NCBI GenBank assembly: GCA_015056975.1
Contig: SVFG01000017.1
Span: forward strand, 1-36,696
Direction: 5' to 3'
DNA: 36,696 bases
Source: Lachnospiraceae bacterium
GTDB lineage: Bacteria; Bacillota; Clostridia; Lachnospirales; Lachnospiraceae
The notes under the pieces were generated by a model. The model ran no database searches. It was not told the DNA's origin and saw only the letters and a list, made by a program, of their open reading frames with translations. Made by a program: the position numbers and the translations under genes. Shown here piece after piece: positions 16,259 to 24,490 of the stretch. Positions within the stretch are counted from its first letter, which is position 1, and every line of letters starts with the position of its first letter.

Positions 16259-16615
16259 CTATTCTTCTTCCACAATCCTCTTCAGCTTGTCAATCTGTTC
16301 CTTGGAAAGCTTTTTCCTGCCAAGGAGAGATGCAAACAACTTTTCCACACTGCCATCATAAATCTTATCAATCAACTCATCTGTTTCTGCAGCCTGTACT
16401 TCTTCCCTGGTAATCAGGGCGTGACACATAAAGTTTGGCTCATAACGCTCAATTGCACCCTTTGCCATACACCGCTTAATCAATGTATACGTGGTATTCA
16501 TGTTCCAACCCACTTCCTCCTTCAGGATATCCGATATCCGTTTTGCAGTGGTATCACCCTCCCGCCACAAAACACTCATAATCTTTAATTCAGAATCAAA
16601 AAGCTTTGTCTCCAT
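16259..16615 (-). CDS. BlaI/MecI-family transcriptional repressor
   Basis: Winged-helix repressor of 118 aa. DNA-binding features are LKIMSVLWREGDTTAKRISD and WNMNTTYTLIKRCMAKGAI, typical of BlaI/MecI. The C-terminal helices (LFASLLGRKKLSKEQIDKLKRIV) form the dimerisation part, where proteolytic inactivation occurs in characterised systems. GAAGGAAGG precedes the ATG at 16615. It is the first gene of the operon with the M56 peptidase, and two palindromic operators lie immediately upstream, so autorepression is likely. Confidence 0.93.
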   Translation of the reverse strand: METKLFDSELKIMSVLWREGDTTAKRISDILKEEVGWNMNTTYTLIKRCMAKGAIERYEPNFMCHALITREEVQAAETDELIDKIYDGSVEKLFASLLGRKKLSKEQIDKLKRIVEEE

Positions 16616-16634
16616 ATAAAACCTTCCTTCTCAC

Positions 16635-16687
16635 ACTACTGGAGTAGTTTGTATATTCACACTACCACAGTAGTGTGGCGTTGTCAA
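16635..16687 (-). promoter_or_regulatory. Promoter with two BlaI/MecI-type operators
   Basis: On the minus strand, -35 TTGACA at 16687-16682. Palindrome A: ACACTAC-CACA-GTAGTGT (16659-16676), inside the promoter. Palindrome B: ACTACT-GG-AGTAGT (16635-16648), near the probable transcription start. Centres are 26 bp apart. Both share the ACTAC/GTAGT half-sites typical of the BlaI/MecI operator family (TACA/TGTA-type dyads). Confidence 0.8.
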
Positions 16688-16713
16688 GCACTGTGATAAT
16701 TAAATTCTCCCCC

Positions 16714-16742
16714 TTGCACCACGTCCCGGAAAGCGGTATGAT
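16714..16742 (+). promoter_or_regulatory. luxS-mtnN promoter
   Basis: TTGCAC (16714-16719), 17-nt spacer, TATGAT (16737-16742), upstream of luxS. No S-box or other riboswitch signature is evident in the 70-nt leader. Confidence 0.55.
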
Positions 16743-16812
16743 AAAGAGGACAATTTAGACTTAGAAGCACTCTGCTGTCATTTTTGCAGGTAGCTTTCGG
16801 AACGGAGGAATC

Positions 16813-17289
16813 ATGGAGAAAATTGCAAGCTTTACCATTGACCATATCAAATTACAGCCCGGCGTTTATGTGTCCCGCAAGGACAATATCGGGGCAGAGG
16901 TTATCACAACCTTTGACCTTCGTATGACAAGCCCCAATGAGGAGCCGGTTATGAATACTGCTGAGATGCATACCATTGAGCATTTGGCTGCAACTTATCT
17001 GCGCAATCATCCCACCTACAAGGACAAAACCGTGTATTTCGGACCCATGGGCTGCAGAACCGGATTTTATCTGCTGCTTGCAGGGGATTTGTCTTCCAAG
17101 GATATCGTGCCTTTGATGATTGAAATGTGGGAGTTTATCAGGGATTTCAAGGGTGATGTGCCCGGTGCCGCCCCTAAGGATTGCGGCAATTATCTGGACA
17201 TGAATCTGCCCATGGCAAACTATCTGGCAAAGAAGTATCTGGAGCTACTGTATCACATTGATGAAAGCAGACTGGTTTACCCGGAGTAA
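16813..17289 (+). CDS. luxS: S-ribosylhomocysteine lyase (AI-2 synthase)
   Basis: Cytoplasmic metalloenzyme of 158 aa, the normal LuxS length. It cleaves S-ribosylhomocysteine to homocysteine and DPD, the precursor of autoinducer-2. The metal ligands are in HTIEHL (both His) and in the KDCGNYLDMNL segment (Cys). The GPMGCRTGFYLLL segment carries the catalytic Cys. ACGGAGGAATC precedes the ATG. mtnN, which makes its substrate, follows 15 nt downstream, so the pair recycles S-adenosylhomocysteine and may support signalling. Confidence 0.97.
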   Translation: MEKIASFTIDHIKLQPGVYVSRKDNIGAEVITTFDLRMTSPNEEPVMNTAEMHTIEHLAATYLRNHPTYKDKTVYFGPMGCRTGFYLLLAGDLSSKDIVPLMIEMWEFIRDFKGDVPGAAPKDCGNYLDMNLPMANYLAKKYLELLYHIDESRLVYPE

Positions 17290-17304
17290 GGAGAGAATGT
17301 AGAC

Positions 17305-18003
17305 ATGAGTAAAATAGGAATTATCGGAGCAATGGAGCTCGAGGTAGAGCAGTTAAAATCTAAAATGACTGTCTCCAATATTGTGACGAAAGCGGGCATG
17401 GAGTTTTATGAGGGTAACTTAAACGGTGCATCCGTAGTAGTGGTGCGCAGCGGTATCGGCAAGGTGAATGCCGCGCTATGCGTACAAATTTTAGTGGATT
17501 TGTTTGAGGTAACTCACATTATCAATACCGGTGTTGCCGGCTCCTTGAATGCTGCGCTGGATATCGGTGACATTTTGATTTCCAAGGATGCCATCCACCA
17601 TGATATGGATACCACTATTTTCGGCTATCAGCTGGGCGAGGTTCCTCAGATGGGCACCAGAGAATTTAAAGCAGATGAGCGCCTGATGAGTCTGGCAAAG
17701 AACTCCTGCGAGAAGGTAAACGAAGGCATTCACGCCATTGTGGGACGAGTTGTCAGCGGCGACCAGTTTATTTCCAGCAAAGAAGTGAAGGAACGCCTTA
17801 TCGCAAACTTCCAGGGCGACTGTGCCGAGATGGAAGGCGCTTCCATTGCCCACGGCGCGTACTTAAACAAGGTTCCTTTCGTGATTATCCGTGCCATCTC
17901 AGATAAGGCTGACGACAGTGCAGAAATGGATTACCCCTCCTTTGAGCGGGCAGCTGCAGCACACTCTGCAAAGCTGGTGGAGGATATGGTGCAGTATATT
18001 TAA
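17305..18003 (+). CDS. mtnN: 5'-methylthioadenosine / S-adenosylhomocysteine nucleosidase
   Basis: Cytoplasmic nucleosidase of 232 aa (Pfs/MTAN). It removes adenine from S-adenosylhomocysteine, giving the LuxS substrate, and from methylthioadenosine. Features: IGIIGAMELEVEQL with the catalytic-site Glu, NTGVAGSL, the nucleoside-binding CAEMEGASIAH and the catalytic Asp in RAISDKAD. AAGGAGAG precedes the ATG at 17305. It is co-transcribed with luxS, and a strong hairpin terminator follows. Confidence 0.96.
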   Translation: MSKIGIIGAMELEVEQLKSKMTVSNIVTKAGMEFYEGNLNGASVVVVRSGIGKVNAALCVQILVDLFEVTHIINTGVAGSLNAALDIGDILISKDAIHHDMDTTIFGYQLGEVPQMGTREFKADERLMSLAKNSCEKVNEGIHAIVGRVVSGDQFISSKEVKERLIANFQGDCAEMEGASIAHGAYLNKVPFVIIRAISDKADDSAEMDYPSFERAAAAHSAKLVEDMVQYI

Positions 18004-18013
18004 CTTGCTACAT

Positions 18014-18046
18014 AAAAGTGGGATGTCCGACGACATCCGCTTTTTT
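18014..18046. terminator. Terminator between convergent mtnN and gtrA-type gene
   Basis: GGATGTC-CGAC-GACATCC flanked by AAAAG and CTTTTTT. Strong for the plus strand; on the minus strand it ends in four T and overlaps the stop of the next gene. Confidence 0.85.
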
Positions 18047-18482
18047 ATGCATTCTCAGGTTTCTTTTTAAAGATAAAGAGCTTGCTGAACACATAATTCA
18101 ATATAGTAACCAGCACTGCGGAAATGAAAATCTTCGCAATCCAGTAGTTCATACTCAAGAGATTTACCGTCACCCACATAATCACCACATCCAAAATCCA
18201 CGTGGAAACTCTGGAGCCGGCAAAACCGATAAACTCCTTTAAAATCTTAGGATTCTTGCTCTCAAAGACCCATTTACGGTTCAAGGGATAAGCAAAGCAA
18301 ACCGATATTACCCAGCTGATGGTGTTGTTCACGGCGTTTTGCCAGTCACTGTTTACATCGAAAATAAACCGCTCTCCCACAAAGCATGAGACCCAGGAAA
18401 CAATGGTTGTCATCACGCCCACAATCAGATATATAATAATTTCTCTGTATTTTATCATCAGTTCTTTTATCTTGTCTGTCAT
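18045..18482 (-). CDS. GtrA-family membrane protein
   Basis: Small integral membrane protein of 145 aa with four predicted helices (YLIVGVMTTIVSWVSCFVG; AVNNTISWVISVCFAYPLNR; VSTWILDVVIMWVTVNLL; IFISAVLVTILNYVFSKLFI). The LNRKWVFESK loop is characteristic of GtrA proteins, which are thought to help flip or transfer lipid-linked sugars during cell-surface polysaccharide or teichoic acid glycosylation. GGAAGGAA precedes the ATG. No glycosyltransferase gene is adjacent, so the partner is elsewhere. Confidence 0.9.
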   Translation of the reverse strand: MTDKIKELMIKYREIIIYLIVGVMTTIVSWVSCFVGERFIFDVNSDWQNAVNNTISWVISVCFAYPLNRKWVFESKNPKILKEFIGFAGSRVSTWILDVVIMWVTVNLLSMNYWIAKIFISAVLVTILNYVFSKLFIFKKKPENA

Positions 18483-18569
18483 GTCAAATTCCTTCCTTAT
18501 TGGCCGTAACCGCTTCTGTCTGACCGATTCTGTACAACATAATTAAGTTACTATGATTTCCACGCTTTG

Positions 18570-19463
18570 TCAACTTTGGGATGAGCCCGACAAATCCTTC
18601 TCACGAATCAACATGCCCGTGTACTGAGGTACTTTAAAATTCTCGCAGAACATTTTACATTTGCACAGGAAAATGTAATAAATGTTTTTGCCGCAGAGGC
18701 GCAAAGTCTCAAAATTTGCCTGTCCCTTGGAAATAATCACATCTGCCGTGTCCATAATCTCCCGCGCCTTGTCAGAAAGCTCCGGCAGCCAGGTTCCGGC
18801 AATACCGTTACCGTTATCCACAACCTCCGCAACCTTATCAAGACCGATTTCCAAAGCATCCTCCATGGCAGCATCATTTAACACGGGACTTCCCTTTACC
18901 AATACCGTTACCTTTTCCGGGGAATAAATCTCTTTTATCACCTCTATAAAAAGCTTGTCCATAACGGCTTCTCCCGCATTGTCCGTAAGGAATACCAGCC
19001 TTTTGCAGGTACTCAAATCCGTCTTCAGTTTCTCGTAAGCCTCCGCCGCCACGGCTTTGCTGCGCACGTCCGAAAGCAGCTTCTCCAGATAGTCATCATC
19101 CACAGAATGCATCGCACCAAAATCAATATAATTGCCCACCAGCGCATATTGCAGTGCTGTAAGTAACACATCCTCGGAAGCATGGATTTTCTCACGGATA
19201 CCGGCTTCCTTTTCCAGCATCAGTTGATTGTAATAGGTCTTTTCCTTGGAATAATCCTGGGCTGTACCGAATATTTCTTTACTTAAAAGATTGATGTCCC
19301 TCACAATTACCGGCGCACACACATCCACCGGTGCCTTAGAGATAATCCCCAGAATGCCCTGCAAATACGCAAGCTTCTGCTCCTCTGCGGCTCCCTCCGG
19401 CATTCTGTTCATATTCTTTTCCGCTATGCATTTGATGCACTCTGACCGTAGTAATTTTCTCAT
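18570..19463 (-). CDS. DUF89 / ARMT1-like damage-control phosphatase
   Basis: Metal-dependent phosphatase family protein of 297 aa. Characteristic segments are the N-terminal CxxC (SECIKCI), LLTALQYALVGNYIDFGAM, the catalytic VFLTDNAGEAVMDKLF, VTVLVKGSPVLNDA and IISKGQANFETL. DUF89 proteins remove phosphate from damaged or surplus phosphometabolites, such as sugar phosphates. AAGAGGATTT precedes the ATG. It is a single gene followed by gtrA on the same strand after an 87-nt gap. The physiological substrate is unknown. Confidence 0.88.
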   Translation of the reverse strand: MRKLLRSECIKCIAEKNMNRMPEGAAEEQKLAYLQGILGIISKAPVDVCAPVIVRDINLLSKEIFGTAQDYSKEKTYYNQLMLEKEAGIREKIHASEDVLLTALQYALVGNYIDFGAMHSVDDDYLEKLLSDVRSKAVAAEAYEKLKTDLSTCKRLVFLTDNAGEAVMDKLFIEVIKEIYSPEKVTVLVKGSPVLNDAAMEDALEIGLDKVAEVVDNGNGIAGTWLPELSDKAREIMDTADVIISKGQANFETLRLCGKNIYYIFLCKCKMFCENFKVPQYTGMLIREKDLSGSSQS

Positions 19464-19648
19464 AAATCCTCTTTTCCAACGATTTGCTAATTAACAATAG
19501 CTAACAATTCTGCCAAAGATGCTATTTCTTGTTTTTGTCCATAGTTCTTGTCAATGGTATCTCTATTTAAACATAAATTTACTCCTCATTACATCCGACA
19601 TTTTTCAAAAGTCAAAATCTATCTGTAGAAAAATTGCCTTCAAATCGA

Positions 19649-19850
19649 ATTTGGGCATATAGAATGTTTTATATTGGGAATTCTATATGCCCAAATCCAT
19701 CATTTCAGCCTCAAAAAGCTCCTTCAAATCCCAATTTCAGCCTCCGTCAATTGGAGAAATTACAAATCTATCCGCCCACCGATTTGAAAAGGCAAAAATC
19801 TGACATCCGTCAAATCAAAAATCTACCATTCTATATGCTACAAGTTAATC
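19649..19850. repeat. Long inverted repeat plus imperfect direct repeats in a 445-bp gene-free gap
   Basis: The gap 19464-19908 has no supported gene. A perfect 17-bp inverted repeat (arms 19649-19665 and 19680-19696, core TTTGGGCATATAGAAT, 14-nt loop) opens the region. CAAATCC...ATTTCAGCCTC then occurs twice in imperfect tandem (about 19692 and 19725). AAATC/GATTT motifs recur several times, and ATTCTATATGC recurs once more near 19832. It reads like a decayed repeat element or a structured RNA; the overlapping 76-codon frame has no convincing start or composition. Confidence 0.6.
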
Positions 19851-19908
19851 AGAGGCGCATATAAAAGGAATTCTAACGTGTCTTTGACACGGGTAGTACC
19901 TTAAGACC

Positions 19909-20871
19909 CTACGGATTCACCACATTCCTATCCTCGCCCCTGATAAAGGCCTCTATATTTTTGTACACACCCTCCACGCATCTGGTGCGGGCTTCCACGC
20001 TTGCCCAAGCAAGGTGAGGAGTAATAATCAATTGATTGCTGTCCTTTAATTTGCTTAAGGGGTTGGTAAGCTCCAGAGGCTCCACCTTCACTACGTCCAG
20101 ACCTGCTGCCTGAATCTCACCTGCCACCAACGCCTCGTACAAATCTGTATTGTTTACTACGCGGCCCCTTGCCACATTAATCAGAATGGCTGTCTTCTTC
20201 ATCATCTTAAGGGCTCCCCTGTCAATAAAATCGCGGGTCAAATCACTTAAGGGACAATGCAGGGATACAAAATCACTTTCTGACAGAAGTGTCGCTTTGT
20301 CAACCTGAGGATAATCCGTGCAGGTACTCTTACCTGTAACAGAGTGGAAGATTACCTTACAACCAAATGCCGTCGCCAGCTTTGCCACGCGCTTTCCGAT
20401 ATTACCCATGCCGATAATACCCCAGGTTTTACCCTCCATCTCATAGAAAGGAATGTCAAAATTAGAGAACCTATCCTGAGCACTGTAAGCTCCTGATTTC
20501 ACATAATTATCATAGTGAGGAAGCTTCTGGCTGAGGGCAAGGGCAAGGGTCATTGTGTGCTGTGCCACCATTCCGGTAGAGTAATCCACCACGTTTGCCA
20601 CCTTGATTCCTCTGGATTTGCAGTAAGCCAGGTCGCAGTTATCGTAACCGGTAGCCAGCTCGCAAATCAGCTTCAGATTCTTGGCATCCTTCAAAGTCTC
20701 CTCATTTAGGGGTGACTTATTGGCAATCACGATATCCGCATCTTTTATGCGTTCCTTCACTTCCTCCTTGGTCACGGTATTGGGATAGTAGGTTACCTCT
20801 CCGAAATCCTTGAAGCATTCCATGGAAATATCTGTTCCTGCACTGTTTCTCTCTAGAGCTACTATTTTCAT
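19909..20871 (-). CDS. D-isomer-specific 2-hydroxyacid dehydrogenase
   Basis: NAD-dependent dehydrogenase of 320 aa that interconverts a 2-ketoacid and a D-2-hydroxyacid. The NAD-binding motif is WGIIGMGNIGKRVAKLATAF. The catalytic Arg lies in the C-terminal substrate region (INVARGRVVNN), the Glu in LDVVKVEPL and the His in ITPHLAWASVEAR. Length and motif order fit the glycerate/lactate/phosphoglycerate dehydrogenase superfamily; there is no ACT domain, so SerA is unlikely. Hydroxypyruvate/glycerate dehydrogenase is possible. GGAGA precedes the ATG. It lies downstream of pgi but is separated from it by a hairpin. Confidence 0.92.
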   Translation of the reverse strand: MKIVALERNSAGTDISMECFKDFGEVTYYPNTVTKEEVKERIKDADIVIANKSPLNEETLKDAKNLKLICELATGYDNCDLAYCKSRGIKVANVVDYSTGMVAQHTMTLALALSQKLPHYDNYVKSGAYSAQDRFSNFDIPFYEMEGKTWGIIGMGNIGKRVAKLATAFGCKVIFHSVTGKSTCTDYPQVDKATLLSESDFVSLHCPLSDLTRDFIDRGALKMMKKTAILINVARGRVVNNTDLYEALVAGEIQAAGLDVVKVEPLELTNPLSKLKDSNQLIITPHLAWASVEARTRCVEGVYKNIEAFIRGEDRNVVNP

Positions 20872-20898
20872 GTCTGTGGGTCTCCTTATCTATACAAC

Positions 20899-20929
20899 AC
20901 AGAGACTGCCGTCACCGACAGTCTCTGCT
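20899..20929 (-). terminator. Hairpin after pgi
   Basis: CAGAGACTG and CAGTCTCTG form a long stem, extended inward by CG pairs. No strong T-run follows on the minus strand (TGTTGTAT), so termination may be partial and allow read-through into the dehydrogenase. Confidence 0.5.
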
Positions 20930-20948
20930 GTTAATCACTTTATGATAA

Positions 20949-22298
20949 TTACAATCTCTTCATCAATTCTTCTCTCTGCGCCTCGTAGCCGGGCTTACCA
21001 AGAAGTGCAAACATGTTCTTCTTGTAGCTCTCTACGCCGGGCTGGTCGAAAGGATTTACTCCAAGCAGATAACCGCTGACGCCGCAGGCAAACTCGAAGA
21101 AGTAGAAAAGCTCTCCTAAGTAGAATTCATTTACCTCGGGTACGTTTACGATAAAGTTGGGTACCTGACCGTCTGTGTGAGCAAGCAGTGTTCCGTTCAT
21201 AGCACTCTTGTTTACGAAATCAACGCTCTTACCTGCCAGATAGTTAAGGCCATCCAAATCTACAGGCTCAGTGCCGATAATAATCTCTTCCTTGGACTGC
21301 TCCACATTGATAACAGTCTCAAACATAATGCGGGCACCGTCCTGAATAAACTGTCCCATAGAGTGAAGGTCGGTGGTCAAATCCACACTGGCAGGGAAAA
21401 GTCCCTTCTGATCCTTGCCTTCGCTCTCACCGTAAAGCTGCTTCCACCACTCGCTCACATAATGAACAGCGGGCTCGTAGTTAGCCAGAATCTCTACGGT
21501 TTTGCCCTTTCTCAGTAAAATATTACGAAGTGCTGCATACTGTAATGCATCGTTTTCCTCAAAATCATTTTCCAGAGCGCGCTTTCTACCGCTAGCCGCA
21601 CCCTCCATAAGCTTGTCAATGTCTGCACCGCTTACTGCAATGGGAAGAAGACCTACAGCAGTAAGAACGGAGAAACGTCCGCCTACATCATCAGGAACTA
21701 CAAAGGTCTGATAGCCTTCCTCGTCAGCAAGATTCTTTAAGCTTCCTCTCGCCTTGTCGGTGGTCGCATAAATTCTCTTTGCAGCCTCTTCCTTGCCGTA
21801 TTTTTCCTCCAGCTTTGCCTTGAATACGCGGAATGCGATTGCGGGCTCAGTGGTGGTACCGGACTTGGAAATCATATTGATAGAGAAATCCCTGTCACCT
21901 ACCACATCCATCAAATGCTTCAAATAGGTGGAGCTGATGGAATTACCGCAGAAGTAAATTTCGGGAGCCTTGCGGATGCTCTTGTCCACTACATTGTAGA
22001 AGCTGTGTCCCAAAAATTCGATAGCTGCTCTTGCTCCCAAATAGGAGCCGCCGATACCGATAACCAAAAGTACCTCTGAATCACTCTGAATCTTCTTTGC
22101 TGCTTCTTTAATTCTTGCAAACTCTTCCTTGTCATAATCTACCGGAAGGTCAATCCAACCAAGAAAATCATTGCCTGCACCTGACTTGGACACCAATACA
22201 TCCTTTGCATCCAGTGCCAGCTTTTTCATGTAACCAATCTCTTCCTGTGAAATAAATGCACTTGTCTTGGAATAATCAAATGCTACCTGCTTACCCAT
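20949..22298 (-). CDS. pgi: Glucose-6-phosphate isomerase
   Basis: Glycolytic enzyme of 449 aa interconverting glucose-6-phosphate and fructose-6-phosphate. Signatures are [17 protein letters not shown] (phosphate binding), [35 protein letters not shown] and the C-terminal [18 protein letters not shown]. The frame opens further upstream, but AGAGGT sits just before the ATG at 22298, giving the normal short Firmicutes form. The 5' untranslated segment shares a 21-nt block with the deacetylase gene at 27364. Confidence 0.97.
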   Translation of the reverse strand: MGKQVAFDYSKTSAFISQEEIGYMKKLALDAKDVLVSKSGAGNDFLGWIDLPVDYDKEEFARIKEAAKKIQSDSEVLLVIGIGGSYLGARAAIEFLGHSFYNVVDKSIRKAPEIYFCGNSISSTYLKHLMDVVGDRDFSINMISKSGTTTEPAIAFRVFKAKLEEKYGKEEAAKRIYATTDKARGSLKNLADEEGYQTFVVPDDVGGRFSVLTAVGLLPIAVSGADIDKLMEGAASGRKRALENDFEENDALQYAALRNILLRKGKTVEILANYEPAVHYVSEWWKQLYGESEGKDQKGLFPASVDLTTDLHSMGQFIQDGARIMFETVINVEQSKEEIIIGTEPVDLDGLNYLAGKSVDFVNKSAMNGTLLAHTDGQVPNFIVNVPEVNEFYLGELFYFFEFACGVSGYLLGVNPFDQPGVESYKKNMFALLGKPGYEAQREELMKRL

Positions 22299-22427
22299 AC
22301 TTACCTCTTTCTGTGCAGCTTTTTCGATTCTGCGAGCCCGGTACTGCTGCACGACTCAGACTCTAATATTATATAGCCCCAAAAAGGACTTTCTTATGAA
22401 TAAGTGTAGCAAAGAAACATACCAAAT

Positions 22428-23174
22428 TCAAGATGATATTGTCAAAAACTCCTGCAAAAGACTCTCCAGCTCCTCCTCGGTGACCAAAGAAGCCGTAGTG
22501 TCTTTTATGTGAGATTCAAACGGTACCGGATTATCCTTCTGCATGGGCAATCTGCCGCCGATAGGCATAAGCTCCACTGTCGCTTTTCTGTTCGCAATTC
22601 TGCCACCGTTTCTCTGATAACTGCCCGGACCGTACAGCATATTATAGTCCTCCTCGGTGGTATCAATTCTGGCAGAGAGATGGTTTTCCAGATAATCCAC
22701 CAGATTTACTTTCAGTATCCTCTTTTTACCCTTGATATCCACAATGGAGGAAACCGAAAAGTACAGGTACAGTCCCACAAAGCAGGCAATATAAAAGGGT
22801 AAAATCTCCCCCAGCATCCTTCCGTCCACAATACTCTTACAGATACCGATGCCTGCTGCCACCACGGACAACAGCATGGACTGGCCGGACAAATGGTACA
22901 TTCCCTCAAAGGACAGCGGTCCCATGGCAAGACGATTGATAAACTTGTCCACAAAAACAGGGATGTTTGAAACACCGCTGTTTAACTGATAGCAGTTGGC
23001 AAATTTTAACTTGCACTGCTTTAACAGCTTGTTGTTTGTGGTTGCCATATTGTCAGTTTCCCGTATCATAACATGATACATGACTCCCAAAAAGGTTCGG
23101 CCGATAATACTGACTCCCAAAAAGACAAACATTAAAATCGAGATTACTTTTTCCTCTTCAAAAATCTGAAACAT
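22428..23174 (-). CDS. Hypothetical membrane protein
   Basis: Protein of 248 aa that I do not recognise. Hydrophobic segments are ISILMFVFLGVSIIGRTFLGV (near the N-terminus), LLSVVAAGIGICKSIV and LPFYIACFVGLYLYFSVSSIV, so about three membrane helices, followed by a cytoplasmic tail of about 110 residues (DYLENHLSARIDTTEEDYNM onward). GGGGAAAAAT precedes the ATG at 23174; the frame opens earlier but without a better site. It lies between pgi and the acidic lipoprotein, all on the minus strand. A membrane-anchored regulatory or scaffold role is possible but unsupported. Confidence 0.75.
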   Translation of the reverse strand: MFQIFEEEKVISILMFVFLGVSIIGRTFLGVMYHVMIRETDNMATTNNKLLKQCKLKFANCYQLNSGVSNIPVFVDKFINRLAMGPLSFEGMYHLSGQSMLLSVVAAGIGICKSIVDGRMLGEILPFYIACFVGLYLYFSVSSIVDIKGKKRILKVNLVDYLENHLSARIDTTEEDYNMLYGPGSYQRNGGRIANRKATVELMPIGGRLPMQKDNPVPFESHIKDTTASLVTEEELESLLQEFLTISS

Positions 23175-23279
23175 ATTTTTCCCCTTTTCTACATTTCTTT
23201 TTCTAAAGTATAACGCAGAATCCTTATGTTTTGTATAACGACTCATCGTCATTTTGTCCCATGGGTCTACAGATTGCAA

Positions 23280-23311
23280 CAAAAAAGACGCAGTTTTGAA
23301 ACCGCGCCTTT
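23280..23311 (-). terminator. Terminator of the acidic lipoprotein gene
   Basis: On the minus strand AGGCGCGGTTT pairs with AACTGCGTCT (with wobbles), followed by six T. Confidence 0.75.
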
Positions 23312-23326
23312 CTAATATTTTCTTAC

Positions 23327-24076
23327 TTACAGAGCAGTGAATGCCGCCTTGAGTGCTTCCATCTGCGCTTCATTACCTTCTATACAGGTAAAGGTAACTG
23401 TGCTTACTCTGCCTTCCTCTATCAACAGGTACAGCTCCTGTGTCATGGAGATTCCGTTTGAAACCGTAACGGTCTTTAAACCGGTGTATTCCTTACCGGC
23501 GATAGTTAAATCTATTGTGCCGGGCTCCACAGTAATATCCATAGCTGTTAATGCTTCTAACTGTGCCCTGTTTGCTTCTATAAAATAATCCATGGTAACA
23601 CCGGTGGTATCGGTCTGCTGAACGATAATATTAACATTGGTATTGGTATCCGCATACACTGCATACAAGTCATATACCATTGCCTGTCTTGCATATTCCA
23701 TCATTGCCTCCGTATAATCCTCGGATAATGAATCCATCGTAAGACCTGCAATGCTAAGAAGCTGATTCTCATCTGCAACTGTACAACCCTCAGGTGCGGT
23801 AAAACGATACCCCATGCTGGCATTCTCATATCCGGTATCTGTATACGTACCGAATGCGTACGGAATCGTATCCTGCTCATCAAAAATATCCTCTGTGCTT
23901 TCTTCAGCGGATACTTCCATGGATTCCTCACTTGACTCTTCCGTACTTTCCTCCTCGGACTCTTCCTCTCTGTTCTCCACTCTGGTGTCCTTGTCTTCAT
24001 CCATCTTTGCATTACCACCGCAAGCAGTCATCACAAGTGACATTGCCAATAACAACATTGCTACTTTTTTCTTCAT
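23327..24076 (-). CDS. Lipoprotein with an acidic Ser/Glu tract
   Basis: Predicted membrane-anchored lipoprotein of 249 aa, family not recognised. The signal peptide ends in SLVMTAC (lipidated Cys19). A Glu/Ser repeat-like tract (about 33-68, EESEEESTEESSEESMEVSA) probably forms a flexible spacer. The folded domain of about 180 aa starts near GTYTDTGYENASMGYRF. AGGGAG precedes the ATG at 24076; the frame is open nine codons further upstream without a site. It resembles secreted lipoproteins of gut Clostridia that carry a beta-rich domain of unknown role. Confidence 0.8.
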   Translation of the reverse strand: MKKKVAMLLLAMSLVMTACGGNAKMDEDKDTRVENREEESEEESTEESSEESMEVSAEESTEDIFDEQDTIPYAFGTYTDTGYENASMGYRFTAPEGCTVADENQLLSIAGLTMDSLSEDYTEAMMEYARQAMVYDLYAVYADTNTNVNIIVQQTDTTGVTMDYFIEANRAQLEALTAMDITVEPGTIDLTIAGKEYTGLKTVTVSNGISMTQELYLLIEEGRVSTVTFTCIEGNEAQMEALKAAFTAL

Positions 24077-24213
24077 CTGTCTCCCTCTTTCTTTTTGGTT
24101 CATAACAACTTTATCAGCATACCATTTTCGTTCGCCGTATGCAAGAAAATTTACTTTCTATTTTTGCATAATTCTGCTATAATACATACTTAATAGAAAG
24201 GGAGGATTTTCAG

Positions 24214-24450
24214 ATGATATACAAAACAAACGGAACCTGTTCCACCTCTATTGAAATTGAATTAAAAGACGGTGTCATTGATTTTGTTCAGTTCACCCGT
24301 GGCTGCAACGGAAACCTTCAGGGTATCTGTGCATTGGTAAAGGGTATGACTCCCGAAGAGGCCATCAGCAAATTAAAGGGTATCCGCTGCGGCTTTAAAT
24401 CCACCTCCTGCCCCGACCAGCTGGCGAGAGCTTTGGAAAGTATGCTGTAA
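24214..24450 (+). CDS. TSCPD-domain protein
   Basis: Small protein of 78 aa that matches the family named after the motif TSCPD, present here as KSTSCPDQLARAL. The rest (TCSTSIEIELKDGVIDFVQF, RGCNGNLQGICALVKGM) carries four Cys in total and covers the whole domain. Related domains occur at the end of some ribonucleotide reductases and in stand-alone clostridial proteins of unknown function. A -10 TATAAT lies at 24178-24183, and GGGAGG precedes the ATG. murG follows 40 nt downstream. Confidence 0.9.
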   Translation: MIYKTNGTCSTSIEIELKDGVIDFVQFTRGCNGNLQGICALVKGMTPEEAISKLKGIRCGFKSTSCPDQLARALESML

Positions 24451-24490
24451 TCGCTGCATATAATGGTAAAAGAAAAGGATTGATGAAACC

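Noticed and set aside
16690..16812. S-box/SAM riboswitch before luxS
   Set aside because: I looked for the conserved paired elements and found only a promoter and a plain leader.
19634..19864. 76-codon ORF in the repeat gap
   Set aside because: It runs through the 17-bp inverted repeat and the direct repeats, has no ribosome binding site, and its residue pattern reflects the repeats.
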